A DNA stretch of 64,000 nt. Source: Atherix ibis (lineage: Eukaryota > Arthropoda > Insecta > Diptera > Athericidae). Below, one piece after another: positions 11,691-22,569 of the stretch. Made by a program: the position numbers and the translations under genes. The first letter of the stretch is position 1. Every line of letters begins with the position of its first letter. Below the pieces are notes generated by a model. That model ran no database searches and was not told where the DNA came from. It saw only the letters and a program-made list of their open reading frames with translations. The stretch lies in the NCBI GenBank assembly GCA_958298945.1, contig OY282606.1, positions 47,691,920 to 47,755,919 of the forward strand. The letters run 5' to 3'.

Positions 11691-12339
11691 ATGTGTATGG
11701 AAAATTACCTAAAAAATATCAAAAGCAGTAAAGGCTGATTGCAGGGTCTCCCCAAAAGTGTTTATTTGTCTTATTATCTATTCTGTCGCGTAAAAATATT
11801 GCGTCAGACCAGAGTCAATATGTAAGCTATTATTTTTATTAAATACCTTCAACAATCTAAATGGACATAATTGTTTGCAGCCATTGTAGTGTTAATGGGG
11901 CTTTTGTTGCTTTGGCAGTTGAAGACAATTCCATTAGTCTAGGTACATATAAATAGAACAAAACCAAATGAATAATTTCCTAAAAGAATAAGATACGTCT
12001 ACACCAGGTAGGACAAAATGCCGCAATAGATAAACTTGGAGATTGTCACGTAGCTCGTTAATTGAGAGCCTTTAAAAGATGCTCAAACTGAAATCACGGT
12101 TGAAATTTATTCAGATTAAGCAAAATATGTTGGTCCAAAATAATCCTACGGGTGATCAAAGTGCAGTTTATTGAGATCTTAACACTGTTGACTTTAACAT
12201 ATCGTCCTAAAACATGGACGATCGCGAGTATTTATGAAGTAGGTCTGGGTCGCTTTGAAATAAAGTTCCTCAAAACATAACCCAGTCTGATAAGATGGAA
12301 ACTGGAGAATTAGATATAACGAATATCTAATATTGTTAA

Positions 12340-12620
12340 AAAAGATGAAAATAGAAAGGTTGTGATGGCAAGGGCACATCATGCGAACAGATGAAGCCGA
12401 ACCTGTAAAAAGAATTTTCTTCGGTAGATCAATTGGCCGATTGCAAAGAGTATGTTACCCCTTAGATAAAAGGACTGCGCCGTGCAAGACCTACCATAAA
12501 TAGACTCGATATTAGAAATTGGAGTGAGAAAGCGATCAACAGAGACAATCGGTGAACATTTTTTTGACGAAGCCCAAACCCACAAAGGATTTTAGTACCA
12601 ATAAATAATAATAATAATTT
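12340..12620 (+). mobile_element. RTE-like element 3' end with (AAT)n tail
   Basis: Plus-strand frames read QGHIMRTDEAEPVKRIFFGR, then, with frameshifts, the ALNRDNW..FLDEAQTHKGF-type terminus ending near 12590. These are the C-terminal motifs of the same RTE-like class as 41390-42290. The terminus is followed by TTTTAGTACCAATAAATAATAATAATAA, a simple AAT-rich tail of the kind such elements carry. The tail is the left edge of the tandem duplication at 12591. Confidence 0.6.
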
Positions 12621-13680
12621 GTTTCACAGACGATTTCTTTTTTGAGTTCTAGAGTTTACTGAACTTAGACAAAGACTTGACATGGAATCCACATACAAAA
12701 CTTAAAAGACAAGAACTAAAAAGACGATATCAACAACAAACATTCTAAACTTACTATAGACAGCAGAGTATTTTCATACAATTCCATACTGAAATCCATC
12801 TGGACTTACGGACTAGAACTCTGGGGCTCTACGAAGCCTTCCAATTCCCTTTGAATTTAATCCCTGCAAACAAAATTACTCCGTACAATTGGCGACGGTC
12901 CCTTTTATGTTCACAATACTTTTATTCATTGTGATCTTGAAGCTCCATTTGTTTGTGATGTGGCTGTGTCTCGTTATAAAAAGCTGCATTACCGTATCTC
13001 CTTTTGTCCAAGAACTATCCTTCACTTCCTGTCCTAGGAACAACCATCGAACACTTCAGCGTCACTAGTCCCGTAATTTATTTAAATACTAAGTCTTAAC
13101 ATAAACGCACACCAGCAGGAGAAGCTTAAATGGATTTTAGTACCAATAAATAATAATAATAATTTGTCCCACAGACGATTTCTTTTTTTAAATTCTAGAG
13201 TTTACTGAACTTAGACAAAGGCTTGACATGGAATCCACATACAAAACTTAAAAGACAAGAACTAAAAAGACGATACCTACAACAAACGTTCTAAACTTAC
13301 TATAGACAGCAGAGTATTTTCATACAATTCCATACTGAAATCCATCTGGACTTACGGACTAGAACTCTGGGGCTCTACGAAGCCTTCCAATTCCCATCGA
13401 ATTCAATCCCTGCAAACAAAATTACTCCGTACAATTGGCGACGGTCCCTTTTATGTTCACAATACTGTTATTCATTGTGATCTTGAAGCTCCATTTGTTT
13501 GTGATGTGGCTGTGTCTCGTTATAAAAAGTTGCATTACCGTATCTCCTTTTGTCCAAGAACTATCCTTCACTTCCTGTCCTAGGAACAACCATCGAACAC
13601 TTCAGCGTCACTAGTCCCGTAATTTATTTAAATACTAAGTCTTAACATAAACGCACACCAGCAGGAGAAGCTTAAATGGA
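12591..13680 (+). repeat. Tandem duplication of 545 bp carrying a Jockey-type RT fragment
   Basis: Two nearly identical direct copies, 12591-13135 and 13136-13680, differ at only a handful of bases (for example GTTTCACAG versus GTCCCACAG). Each encodes on + a broken C-terminal stretch of a Jockey-clade RT: LNLDKDLTWNPHTKLK, then ILKSIWTYGLELWGSTKPSN, QTKLLRTIGDGPFYVHN and RYKKLHYRISFCPRTI. Each copy begins with the AAT-rich tail of the preceding element. Both outer and inner junctions share GGAT, which suggests duplication at a short microhomology. Confidence 0.88.
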
Positions 13681-14792
13681 TATTTACGCTCCACAACCAT
13701 TCATGTTATTTATTACTATTATATAAATCTGCTTGTAACCATGTGTAATTGTAGATATCTGTAAAAAAGGTTTTTTAAAAATATATTCTAAAGTTTTACA
13801 CTTTTAAAACGATACACAATATAATGAAAAAAAAGAACACCATTTAAAGATATTAATTATGTTAAATTTTTTATAAATTATCATTTTTAGAATTTTTAAT
13901 AAAAATAAATAAAAATGTGACATAACAAAATGATAAAATCACCAAAATGGAGTTCTCCATTTTAGTAAATACACAAACCGCTATGAAAATTAACTTAATT
14001 TTTGGTAAAAATATTGGAAACCCAAAACCAATAGATGATCTGTTTTAGAAAACAGTAACTTTTCTTTCTTTTAGGTTAAGAAGTCTTCAATTCCTCTTTT
14101 TAATAAAATATTTCACAATATTTATTTAGTTTAATTTACAACATGTAAAAATAAAGGCAGAAATTTCAAATAAAAACAACTATGGCATAGTTACATATTT
14201 ATCTAGTTTCTTTTTTACAAAATAAAAATAAAGATAGCATTTATCAATAATGAAGAATGGGCTTTAGAATAAAGCATCTGCAAAATGTTCATACATAAAA
14301 CATGATCCAAAAATAAATACGTCGCTCTTTTAGAGTCGATTAAAATTTGTCTACAAATATTAATGATTTTTTTGTTGATTTTGTTGAAATTTTATATAAA
14401 GATTTTCGTAAGCAAATTCGAAATCAATAAGTAAGCACTTTGCTTTCGGAAATATGCAAACTTTGTGTTTATTTAGAATTAATAGGAAATTTCTAAAAAT
14501 ATGCAAACATATTCAAAAATTAGCATACGCGTAGTAATGACATTTTCTAAAATATGTAAACACCACAAAACATAACAACAAAAATTTTTCTACGTCCTAG
14601 GCCAGGCTTGGTTTTTGACAACGAGCAAATTGAAAGTAGATATTTTGCAGACAACTACATTTTCTAGGTGTAGCTCTTAAAATGCTAAAATAATAGATCG
14701 AACCTTGGTTAGGTTTTTAGCAAAAAGTTGTCCATTTACTTAGCAAATATAAACAAAAATACTAAACAAAATTTGTGCCCTGTTATTGGGCC
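13681..14792. other. AT-rich intron filler
   Basis: Very AT-rich with no coding or transposon signal recognised. The first 110 bases probably still belong to the duplicated retroelement's 3' region. Confidence 0.4.
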
Positions 14793-16530
14793 TGTAGGTC
14801 CTGCTATTCGATCAAATATAAAAAGAGCAAAAATTCTTTTAAATGTTGGTTAGTAACGGTAGGTCCTGCTTTTTGATTAAATATATAAAAATCAAATATT
14901 CTTTTAAATGTAGGGCATTAACTGTAGGTCCTGATATTGATCAAATATAAAAGGAATCTTAAAAAGCAACAATTGTTTTAAGTGTAGGCCATTAACTGTA
15001 GGTCCTGCTATTCGATCAAATATAAAAAAAATCTTTAAAAAGCAAAAATTCTTTTAAATGTAGGGCATCAACTGTAGGTCCTGCTATTTGATCAAATATA
15101 AAAAGAAGCTTTAAAAAGCAAAAATTCTTTTAAATGTTGGTTATTAACTGTAGGTCCTGCTTTTTGATTAAATATATAAAAATCAAAAATTCTTTCCAAT
15201 GTAGGGCATTAACTGTAGGTCCTGCTATTGATCAAATATAAAAAGAATCTTAAAAAGCAACAATTGTTTTAAGTGTAGGCCATTAACTGTAGGTCCTGCT
15301 ATCTGATCAAATATAAAAACAAATCTTTAAAAAGCAAAAATTCTTTTAAATGTAGGGCATCAACTGTAGGTCCTGCTATTTGATCAAATATAAAAAGAAG
15401 CTTTAAAAAACGAAAATTCTTTTAAATGTTGGTTATTAACTGTGGGTCCTGCTTTTTGATTAAATATATAAAAATCAAATATTCTTTTAAATGTAGGGCA
15501 TTAACTTTAGGCCCTGCTATTGATCAAATATAAAAGGAATCTTAAAAAGCAACAATTGTTTTAAGTGTAGGCCATTAACTGTAGGTCCTGCTATCTGATC
15601 AAATATAAAAGCAAATCTTTAAAAAGCAAAAATTCTTTTAAATGTAGGGCATCAACTGTAGGTCCTGCTATTTGATCAAATATAAAAAGAAGCTTTAAAA
15701 AGCAAAAATTCTTTTAAATGTTGGTTATTAACTGTAGGTCCTGCTTTTTGATTAAATATATAAAAATCAAAAATTCTTTCCAATGTAGGGCATTAACTGT
15801 AGGTCCTGCTATTGATCAAATATAAAAAGAATCTTAAAAAGCAACAATTGTTTTAAGTGTAGGCCATTAACTGTAGGTCCTGCTATCTGATCAAATATAA
15901 AAACAAATCTTTAAAAAGCAAAAATTCTTTTAAATGTAGGGCATCAACTGTAGGTCCTGCTATTTGATCAAATATAAAAAGAAGCTTTAAAAAACGAAAA
16001 TTCTTTTAAATGTTGGTTATTAACTGTGGGTCCTGCTTTTTGATTAAATATATAAAAATCAAATATTCTTTTAAATGTAGGGCATTAACTTTAGGCCCTG
16101 CTATTGATCAAATATAAAAGGAATCTTAAAAAGCAACAATTGTTTTAAGTGTAGGCCATTAACTGTAGGTCCTGCTATCTGATCAAATATAAAAGCAAAT
16201 CTTTAAAAAGCAAAAATTCTTTTAAATGTAGGGCATCAACTGTAGGTCCTGCTATTTGATCAAATATAAAAAGAAGCTTTAAAAAGCAAAAATTCTTTTA
16301 AATGTTGGCTATTAACTGTAGGTCCTGCTTTTTGATTTTAAATATATAAAAATCAAAAATTCTTTCCAATGTAGGGCATTAACTGTACGTCCTGCTATAT
16401 GATCAAATATAAAAACAAATCTTTAAAAAGCAAAAATTCTTTTAAATGTAGGGCATCAACTGTAGGACCTGCTATTTGATTAAATATAAAAGGAATCTTT
16501 AAAAAACGAAAATTCTTTGAAATGTAGGCA
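14793..16530. repeat. Nested satellite array (292-bp and 584-bp higher-order periods)
   Basis: Monomers of roughly 65-80 bp start with GTAGGTCCTGCT, followed by a GATCAAATATAAAA-type core and TTCTTTTAAATGTAGGGCAT. Four monomer types make a block. The marker GGTCCTGCTTTTTGATT starts near 14861, 15152, 15444, 15736, 16028 and 16320, a spacing of 291-292. Alternate blocks share variants (CTTTCCAATG at 15152, 15736 and 16320; ACTTTAGGCCC after 15444 and 16028), giving a 584-bp super-period. The segments from 15152 and 15736 read the same over at least 290 bases. No ORF, and no CRISPR-like conserved repeat with unique spacers. Confidence 0.95.
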
Positions 16531-18540
16531 TTTTTATCTAAACACCTGTGGGCTATTATTGCGACTGTCCTCAAAAAGATAGTGCCCTGCTTTACATGCA
16601 GTTCTCTTACGGATTATGATGCATTCGAAGGTATTTGTGGGTCTTCGACGCTACAGTTTTTTTGTTTTTAACAAACAAACAAAAACTGTACACGCATTTT
16701 GTTTTTAAATAACAAACCACTATTCAATATTGAAACCTGGAACAAGGTAACATAATTTTTTCGTAAGCGAAAAAAATCATTTATGTTAAGTTTGAAGAAA
16801 GTGCTAAGATTACGGATGATAAATATATACGCCTGAGTACATCGAAGTGTCTGAATACTTTCATTAGAATGTGTTTCTTGTTTTCTCCCTAAAAAAAACA
16901 ACCTACAGACAATATGGAATAAGTGTACAATAGATTAGATCAGGTGTGTTAAAAAAGTTATTTAGTTTAGCACGTATCGCCTACGTTCGGATAGAAATTT
17001 ACTTTATCGACAACATTGCGTTATTTTCTGTTGCGAGATGTGTGCTACTTTTAGATGATGTTGTTGGAAAAAAAGTTACTGTTGCGATAATCATTCGTCT
17101 ACGATAAATAGATTTACCAATAGATTTTTTCTTGTTGTTTTTATTACAAAGAAAGTTACTCGGATTTGCATCTTCTAGTTTTTGTTTGTTTTTAAATTTT
17201 TTCAAGTAGGTCGATATATTTATAATACAGGGTGTTTTTTAAGGTAATTCTATGATTTCTAAATGAGAGTTTTAAGAATAATTAAAGCTGCTTTAACAAA
17301 GTTCAATTAGTAGACAAATTGTTTTAGTTTAGAATAAGTTTGGAATTCTGTAGTTAAGAGAAACATTTTTGATTACTGGTCACAATTTCAATGACAACCA
17401 AAATGGATTAAACCTTCAAACTGCATATTTGACATATTTTTCCAAATGGTAATTAGAAAATTGAAAGTAAATAGTCCTAAAAACCAATTAAAAAACAAAT
17501 ATTTTTAAAAAATATATGGTAATCTTAGGGCATTATTAATTTTTTGATATTTGACTTTGAAAAATTCTTTTACAGAAAATATCTAAACGCATCAGTGATT
17601 TATAAGTTAGGTAAGAAATATCGTGTGTAAAATTTTTGCTATGGTCTCAAGATATCAAGTATAAGAAAATGAAACTAAAGCTAAAATAATAAAAATAATA
17701 CCTTGGTTGTAATACAGTCAATTTTTTTTTTGTTGATGTATTTTTCAAATGGCATTTTATTTGTTTGCTATGAGAAAATTATATTATAAAACACTTATTA
17801 TGTAATCACATTTTTTTTATTCAAACAAATACCTTTTGAGTAGTTGAGACTTTAAGAAACTTTACGCAATTACTGATTAAAGCCAAAAGCACCCACACAA
17901 AATTGCTCTTAGATCGTGATTATTACTTACTTGTTTATATAATATTATGTGGAAAAATTCTTCATAACAACAGTTGCACTCGCTATATTAATTGATGTAA
18001 ATTTATTAGTAAATTGTCATTTCTAAGACGGAATTTATGGCGGATATTTGAAAGTGCAAATTAGAGAAAAACGTGTTTGCCAATAAATAGCAGATGGCGC
18101 TGTTAGAAAAATATGTAATTATTTTTACCGGTTGAAGTGAAAGACATTCGGAAGTGGATTGTCGATAGACTGGATAAGAAATGCTGCGAACATTTTTTAT
18201 CTTACAGAAAATGTCGATATTTCTTTCCAATCGTGCCATTTCTATGTGTACACTTAGAGAAAAAGCACAATAATTTTTTTTGTAAATGGTTTTTCAGTGT
18301 TTCTCAATTTTACATCTGGAAATAAATTTCCCATTTAACATTAAATCAATTGCAACAGATGGTCTAACGTCATAACGCATAAATTATATTTTAAAGTAAA
18401 TTTGATTAAATATATTTGTATTACCAGTAATTTACCTTGAAAATCATTTAGAAAATAATCTTAACTTTGATTATAAATTATTTATGCCATTTAGTATGAT
18501 GTATGATCATAATTGAATTGATCACAGATCACCCCCATAT
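16531..18540. other. AT-rich intron sequence, little recognised
   Basis: There is an imperfect inverted repeat at about 16652-16690 (ACAGTTTTT arms around TTAAC). ACAGGGTGTTTTTTAAGG at 17227 resembles terminal repeats of the transposase family at 53573, but no second terminus was found. Nothing else is recognisable. Confidence 0.35.
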
Positions 18541-20965
18541 TTTTAGTATTATTTTTAAACTTTATTATTAGTGCGAATATATTTATTATTTGCTTGAATT
18601 GTTAAAGTTTGGCAGCAGATTGACCTCTATTTATAATCATTAGTTTTTTTTCTAGGATATTATTGTATAAATAAATGCCAAAATATTTAAAGTAGGAGAC
18701 ACAAGAAAGAGTGTATAAAACGAATAATTTGTGGTTAAAGTAGTTAAGATTCTTTAAAATTTATTTTCAGGCTTCCTAATATAAATAGTTCCAAAAATAT
18801 AAGTACACTAACCAATATTCGCTTGGATCTACAATAGTTTTAATAAGATAAATTTGAAAGAAAAGTATAGAAAAATCATAAAAAATAACTGTCCCAAAAC
18901 ATGCATTTCATCTAGCGAAATATGATACATAAATAGTATTTTTAGAAATTTATTTGAATAAAAGCAGTTTTTATAGATTTTAGGGAAAATTGTGACACAA
19001 AATTATTGTCCCAAAATGTCTGGCAGCAACGTGGTGGTTGTGGTTATGCCCATGTCGCGGGTATGGTCTCCGGACCGCAGGTGGGAGGTAACTGGCAAAT
19101 TCTATCTTGCAATTATCGCTGGCGCTGTCACTGCTGATGACAGTAGCGGTTTAGATAGTCTTCGCCACTAACAGTTTGAGTAATCAGCTTCTCACTGGTT
19201 ACTGATTGTAAACTGTCAGTAATGGTGGTGCGTTTATTGAGCGTAACTCAATCCCTATGATCGTAAGCGACTCGTGGTTTTTAAATAATATAATATTACT
19301 GTCCCAAAAGGTCAAAATATACTCGTTTTTAAATCATACCTTGCATTAATTATTGCTTAAAAATAACTATTCCAAAACTTGAATTTCATCTAGCATTAAT
19401 TAATGCTTAAAAATAACTATTCCAAAACTTTATACATTTTTATAAATTTATCTGAATAAAAGCAGTTTTTATAGATTTTAGGGAAAATTGTGACACAAAA
19501 TTATTGTCCCAAAATGTCTGGCAGCAACGTGGTGGTTGTGGTTATGCCCATGTCGCGGGTATGGTCTCCGGACCGCAGGTGGGAGGTAACTGGCAAATTC
19601 TATCTTGCAATTATCGCTGGCGCTGTCACTGCTTATGACAGTAGCGGTTTAGATAGTCCTCGCCACTAACAGTTTGAGTAATCAGCTTTTAACTGGTTAC
19701 TGATTATAAACTGTCAGTAATGGTGGTGCGTTTATTGAGCGTAACTCAATCCCTATGATCGTAAGCGACTCGTGGTTTTTAAATAATATAATATTACTGT
19801 CCCAAAAGGTCAAAATATACTCGTTTTTAAATCATACCTTGCATCGTAAAATCTATAAAAACTGAATAAAAGCAGTTTTTATAGATTTTAGGATAAATTG
19901 TGACACAAAATTATTGTCCCAAAATGTCGCCAATAATGGTGGTGCGCTGATTGAGCGTAACTCAATCCCTATAGTCGTAGGCGACTCGTGGTTTAAGGTT
20001 TATGACAACATGTCACGTTAAATAATAAATTAAAACTGTCCCAAAATTTCAAAATATACTTGCATTAACCAATGCTTCAAATAAAAGACACAAAATAGGA
20101 CTTTTTGTAAGCAAAATTTTACGATTTTATAAAAAATTTCTTGAGACTTTCTAATATAACTGGTTCAAAAAATATAAGTACACAAATTTTAACCGCTTTG
20201 AACTAGTTTTAATAAGATAAATTGAAATCAAAAGTATAGAAATATCATAAAAAAATAAGTGTCTCAAAACTGGAATTTTATTTAGGATAATACATAAATT
20301 CATTTGAATAGAATCAGTTTTTATAGATTTTAGGGTAAATTGTGACACAAAAATATTACTCATATTTAAGGCATATCATACTTGCATTAATCACATGCCA
20401 CCTTCGTATTTCTAGTGTTATTTTTATACTTTATTAGTTAAAAATAAGGAAACAAAAATGATTTATTTCAATATCCTCATTGTTTTTGAGCGTTTTTAAC
20501 TCAGAAATTAATGAGAAAATAAATAAATACTGAAATTTATTAATAATTTTTTTTGTCATAAAAGTTGTGCAGTAGTTGTTTCTTGTTTATTAATAAAACT
20601 AATTTGTTGACCTTTACTTTTAGTCATAAATTTTTTTCTAAGATATTACGAAAGTTATTCAAAGTAAAAGGTAAAAAAAGAATATTTTTAAAAGTATACA
20701 AAACAATTTTTTTATAATCAAAATTGGTATGATTCTATTAAAATTTTCTTAAGGCTTCCTAATGTAACTAGTTTGAAATATATAAGTTAATACTAACTTT
20801 ATTCGCTTTTAACAAGTTTTAATAAGGTAAATTTGGAATAAAACTATTGAAATATTATATTAAATTACTGTCCCAAAAATGTCCCAAAACTGTACTTTCA
20901 TTTGGGTAAGTGCATAAATAGTATTTTCATAAATTTATTCGACTTAAAGCAGTTTTTATAGATAT
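18540..20965. repeat. Three diverged direct repeats of an AT-rich unit
   Basis: A block running from CTTCCTAATATAAATAGTTC to GCAGTTTTTATAGATTTTAG recurs at about 18773-18985, 20148-20330 and 20752-20965. The 5' neighbour of the block (AGTGTTATTTTTATACTTTATTA-like) also recurs at 18540 and 20410. Short cores ACTGTCCCAAAA and TTGTGACACAAAATTATTG are repeated many more times. Copies differ considerably, so the array is old. Inside it lie the retroelement-derived segments at 19017-19993. Confidence 0.75.
19017..19993 (+). repeat. Tandem copies of an R1-like retrotransposon 3' UTR inside the satellite
   Basis: A block of about 290 bp begins CTGGCAGCAACGTGGTGG and ends GGCGACTCGTGGTTT-like. It occurs at 19020-19280 and 19519-19780 (period 499). 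A third, internally deleted copy (19929-19993) has only the last 65 bases. The same sequence forms the 3' UTR behind an RT C-terminus at 45499-46180, so the block is retroelement-derived. It is much GC-richer than the AT satellite around it. Confidence 0.85.
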
Positions 20966-21984
20966 CAAGTAGATGTCCGAATTATTAATTTCATCAATAA
21001 TATTGTATATCAAAAACTTTGTTTTTGCAAAAAATTTTAAAAATTCATTATCAATTATGTTAACAAATAAACGTTAAATAACAAAAATTTTAAAAATACA
21101 TTTTTTATAGAGTATATTATTCGATTTATATCTGTCATAAAAGGTATACTAAAATATTTTTGCAGTTTCTAAATGGCAATAATTATTTTAGATAAATTGT
21201 CTGATGTATTTTTATCAGTAAATTACTCAGTGCCGTGTCGATAACGATGGCATTTATTAATTTTCTTTAATTGAAATAATACCAAAGTAATGAACAGTAC
21301 TTAAAATATTAAAAATGATATTTTTCTTTCCATGAGATTGATTTTCACTTATTTTAGCTGACAACAATGAAAAAATATGTTTGTTGGCTTATGAACAGCA
21401 AATAATTTAATCAGTTTGTCCAAAACGAGATTGCACAGTAACGAAGGTTTTAATATTATTGTATGTTCGCTGAATAGTGTATATCTGTAAAACATAACTT
21501 CTACCGGTAGATTAATTTTTAATAATTGTTTTTATAAATGTTCAAGTTAGTCATAATAAATAAAATTTGATCAGACCTTGATAGATATTGTTTTCAGTTT
21601 CATTACTTGAGTTATACGTGTATAAATAAGTAAGTTTCTTCGAAATTAAAATAATTTTTTTGTTGAATTTATATTAATTTTTGAAAAGCCATAATTTTCT
21701 TTATGTTTTATGGTTTAATAAATAAATTGCGAAAAAAAATGCTTACTGGTTGCCGCTATATAAAGAAGATTATGATATTTTGTGATTACTCTTTATAGAA
21801 ATACTATTAGAGTCTTAAAAAGCAATTAATAAAAACTAGCATAGATTTTAATTCTTTCCAAATTTTCTGCAGTAATTGATGAAATGAGCAACTAATAGGG
21901 TCTTATGATTAGAATTTGTATTTGGGACAATATTTGTTGTTTTCCTAATTGCATCAATTTTCTTATTAAATTAATGATGAAAAA
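20966..21984. other. AT-rich intron filler
   Basis: No gene, transposon terminus or tandem repeat recognised. Confidence 0.4.
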
Positions 21985-22310
21985 TAATTGTTTATTTATT
22001 TGGTGTTATTGTTGTTTGTTATCATTTCAAGTAACATTAATACTGAAATGTATATTTTCTAAGCGCCTCGACACTAACGGCCATTTGTTGACAAAGGATA
22101 TCGGGATAAGGAAATTCAACCAGAAATGGAAAGAAAATTTGTTTTTTTTGGGAATTAGCGTAGGACTATACCTCAGTGGAATTCGAACTCATCATATAAG
22201 AGGTAGTTCAGTACGCTAACGACTGTGCTACCTCATAATTATTTTTATGTTTATATAATATTCATTTTGTTAGGTCATTTCGTGTAACAGTTGTACTGAA
22301 ATGTAAATAC
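21985..22310. repeat. Dispersed repeat with TTTCAAGTAACATTAATACTGAAATG core
   Basis: The core at about 22025-22085 is followed by CTAAGCGCCTCGACACTAACGGCC. It recurs at 59780-59845 (CTAAGCACCTGACACTAAAGGCC). A weaker copy at 22270-22310 reads TGTAACAGTTGTACTGAAATG. It lies next to the tRNA-like SINE head at 22140-22240 and may be part of the same composite repeat. Confidence 0.6.
22145..22237 (-). mobile_element. tRNA-derived SINE-like segment
   Basis: On the - strand a tRNA-like head reads GAGGTAGCACAGTCGTTAGC, with TAGCACAGTCG matching the pol III A box (TRGCNNAGTGG) except near its end. About 30 bases later GAGTTCGAATTCC resembles the B box (GGTTCGANTCC). It is followed by ...ATTCCCAAAA. 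A second copy with the same A box and the same ATTCCCAAAA flank lies at 45190-45295. It is not a functional tRNA: the arms do not fold well. Confidence 0.6.
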
Positions 22311-22569
22311 ATAACTCTGCTCATTTCAACAGTTGGATTTGAACTCAGAACTGTTGTGTACTAAAGAAAATATTTATAGAGTTCCGAAATATAATTACAA
22401 AAAATATAATTTTTATTAGATTTGTTTTATTGCCAATAGGTGGCAACTGAAATTAGAGTTGTTTCTGATTGTCTGTTTTTTTGCTGCTCTGAACTGTTAA
22501 TTCTTACTAGCAAGACAACGCAGACCATTCATTTGTCGACAACTAAAAGTCAGGTAAGCTGTGTTAGTA

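Noticed and set aside
14793..16530. Possible CRISPR array
   Set aside because: The 'spacers' are themselves repeated in a fixed order, monomer lengths vary, the genome is an insect's and no cas genes are present. It is a satellite.
17227..17260. ACAGGGTGTTTTTTAAGG as a transposon terminus
   Set aside because: It resembles the terminus at 53573, but no second end or coding remnant was found nearby.
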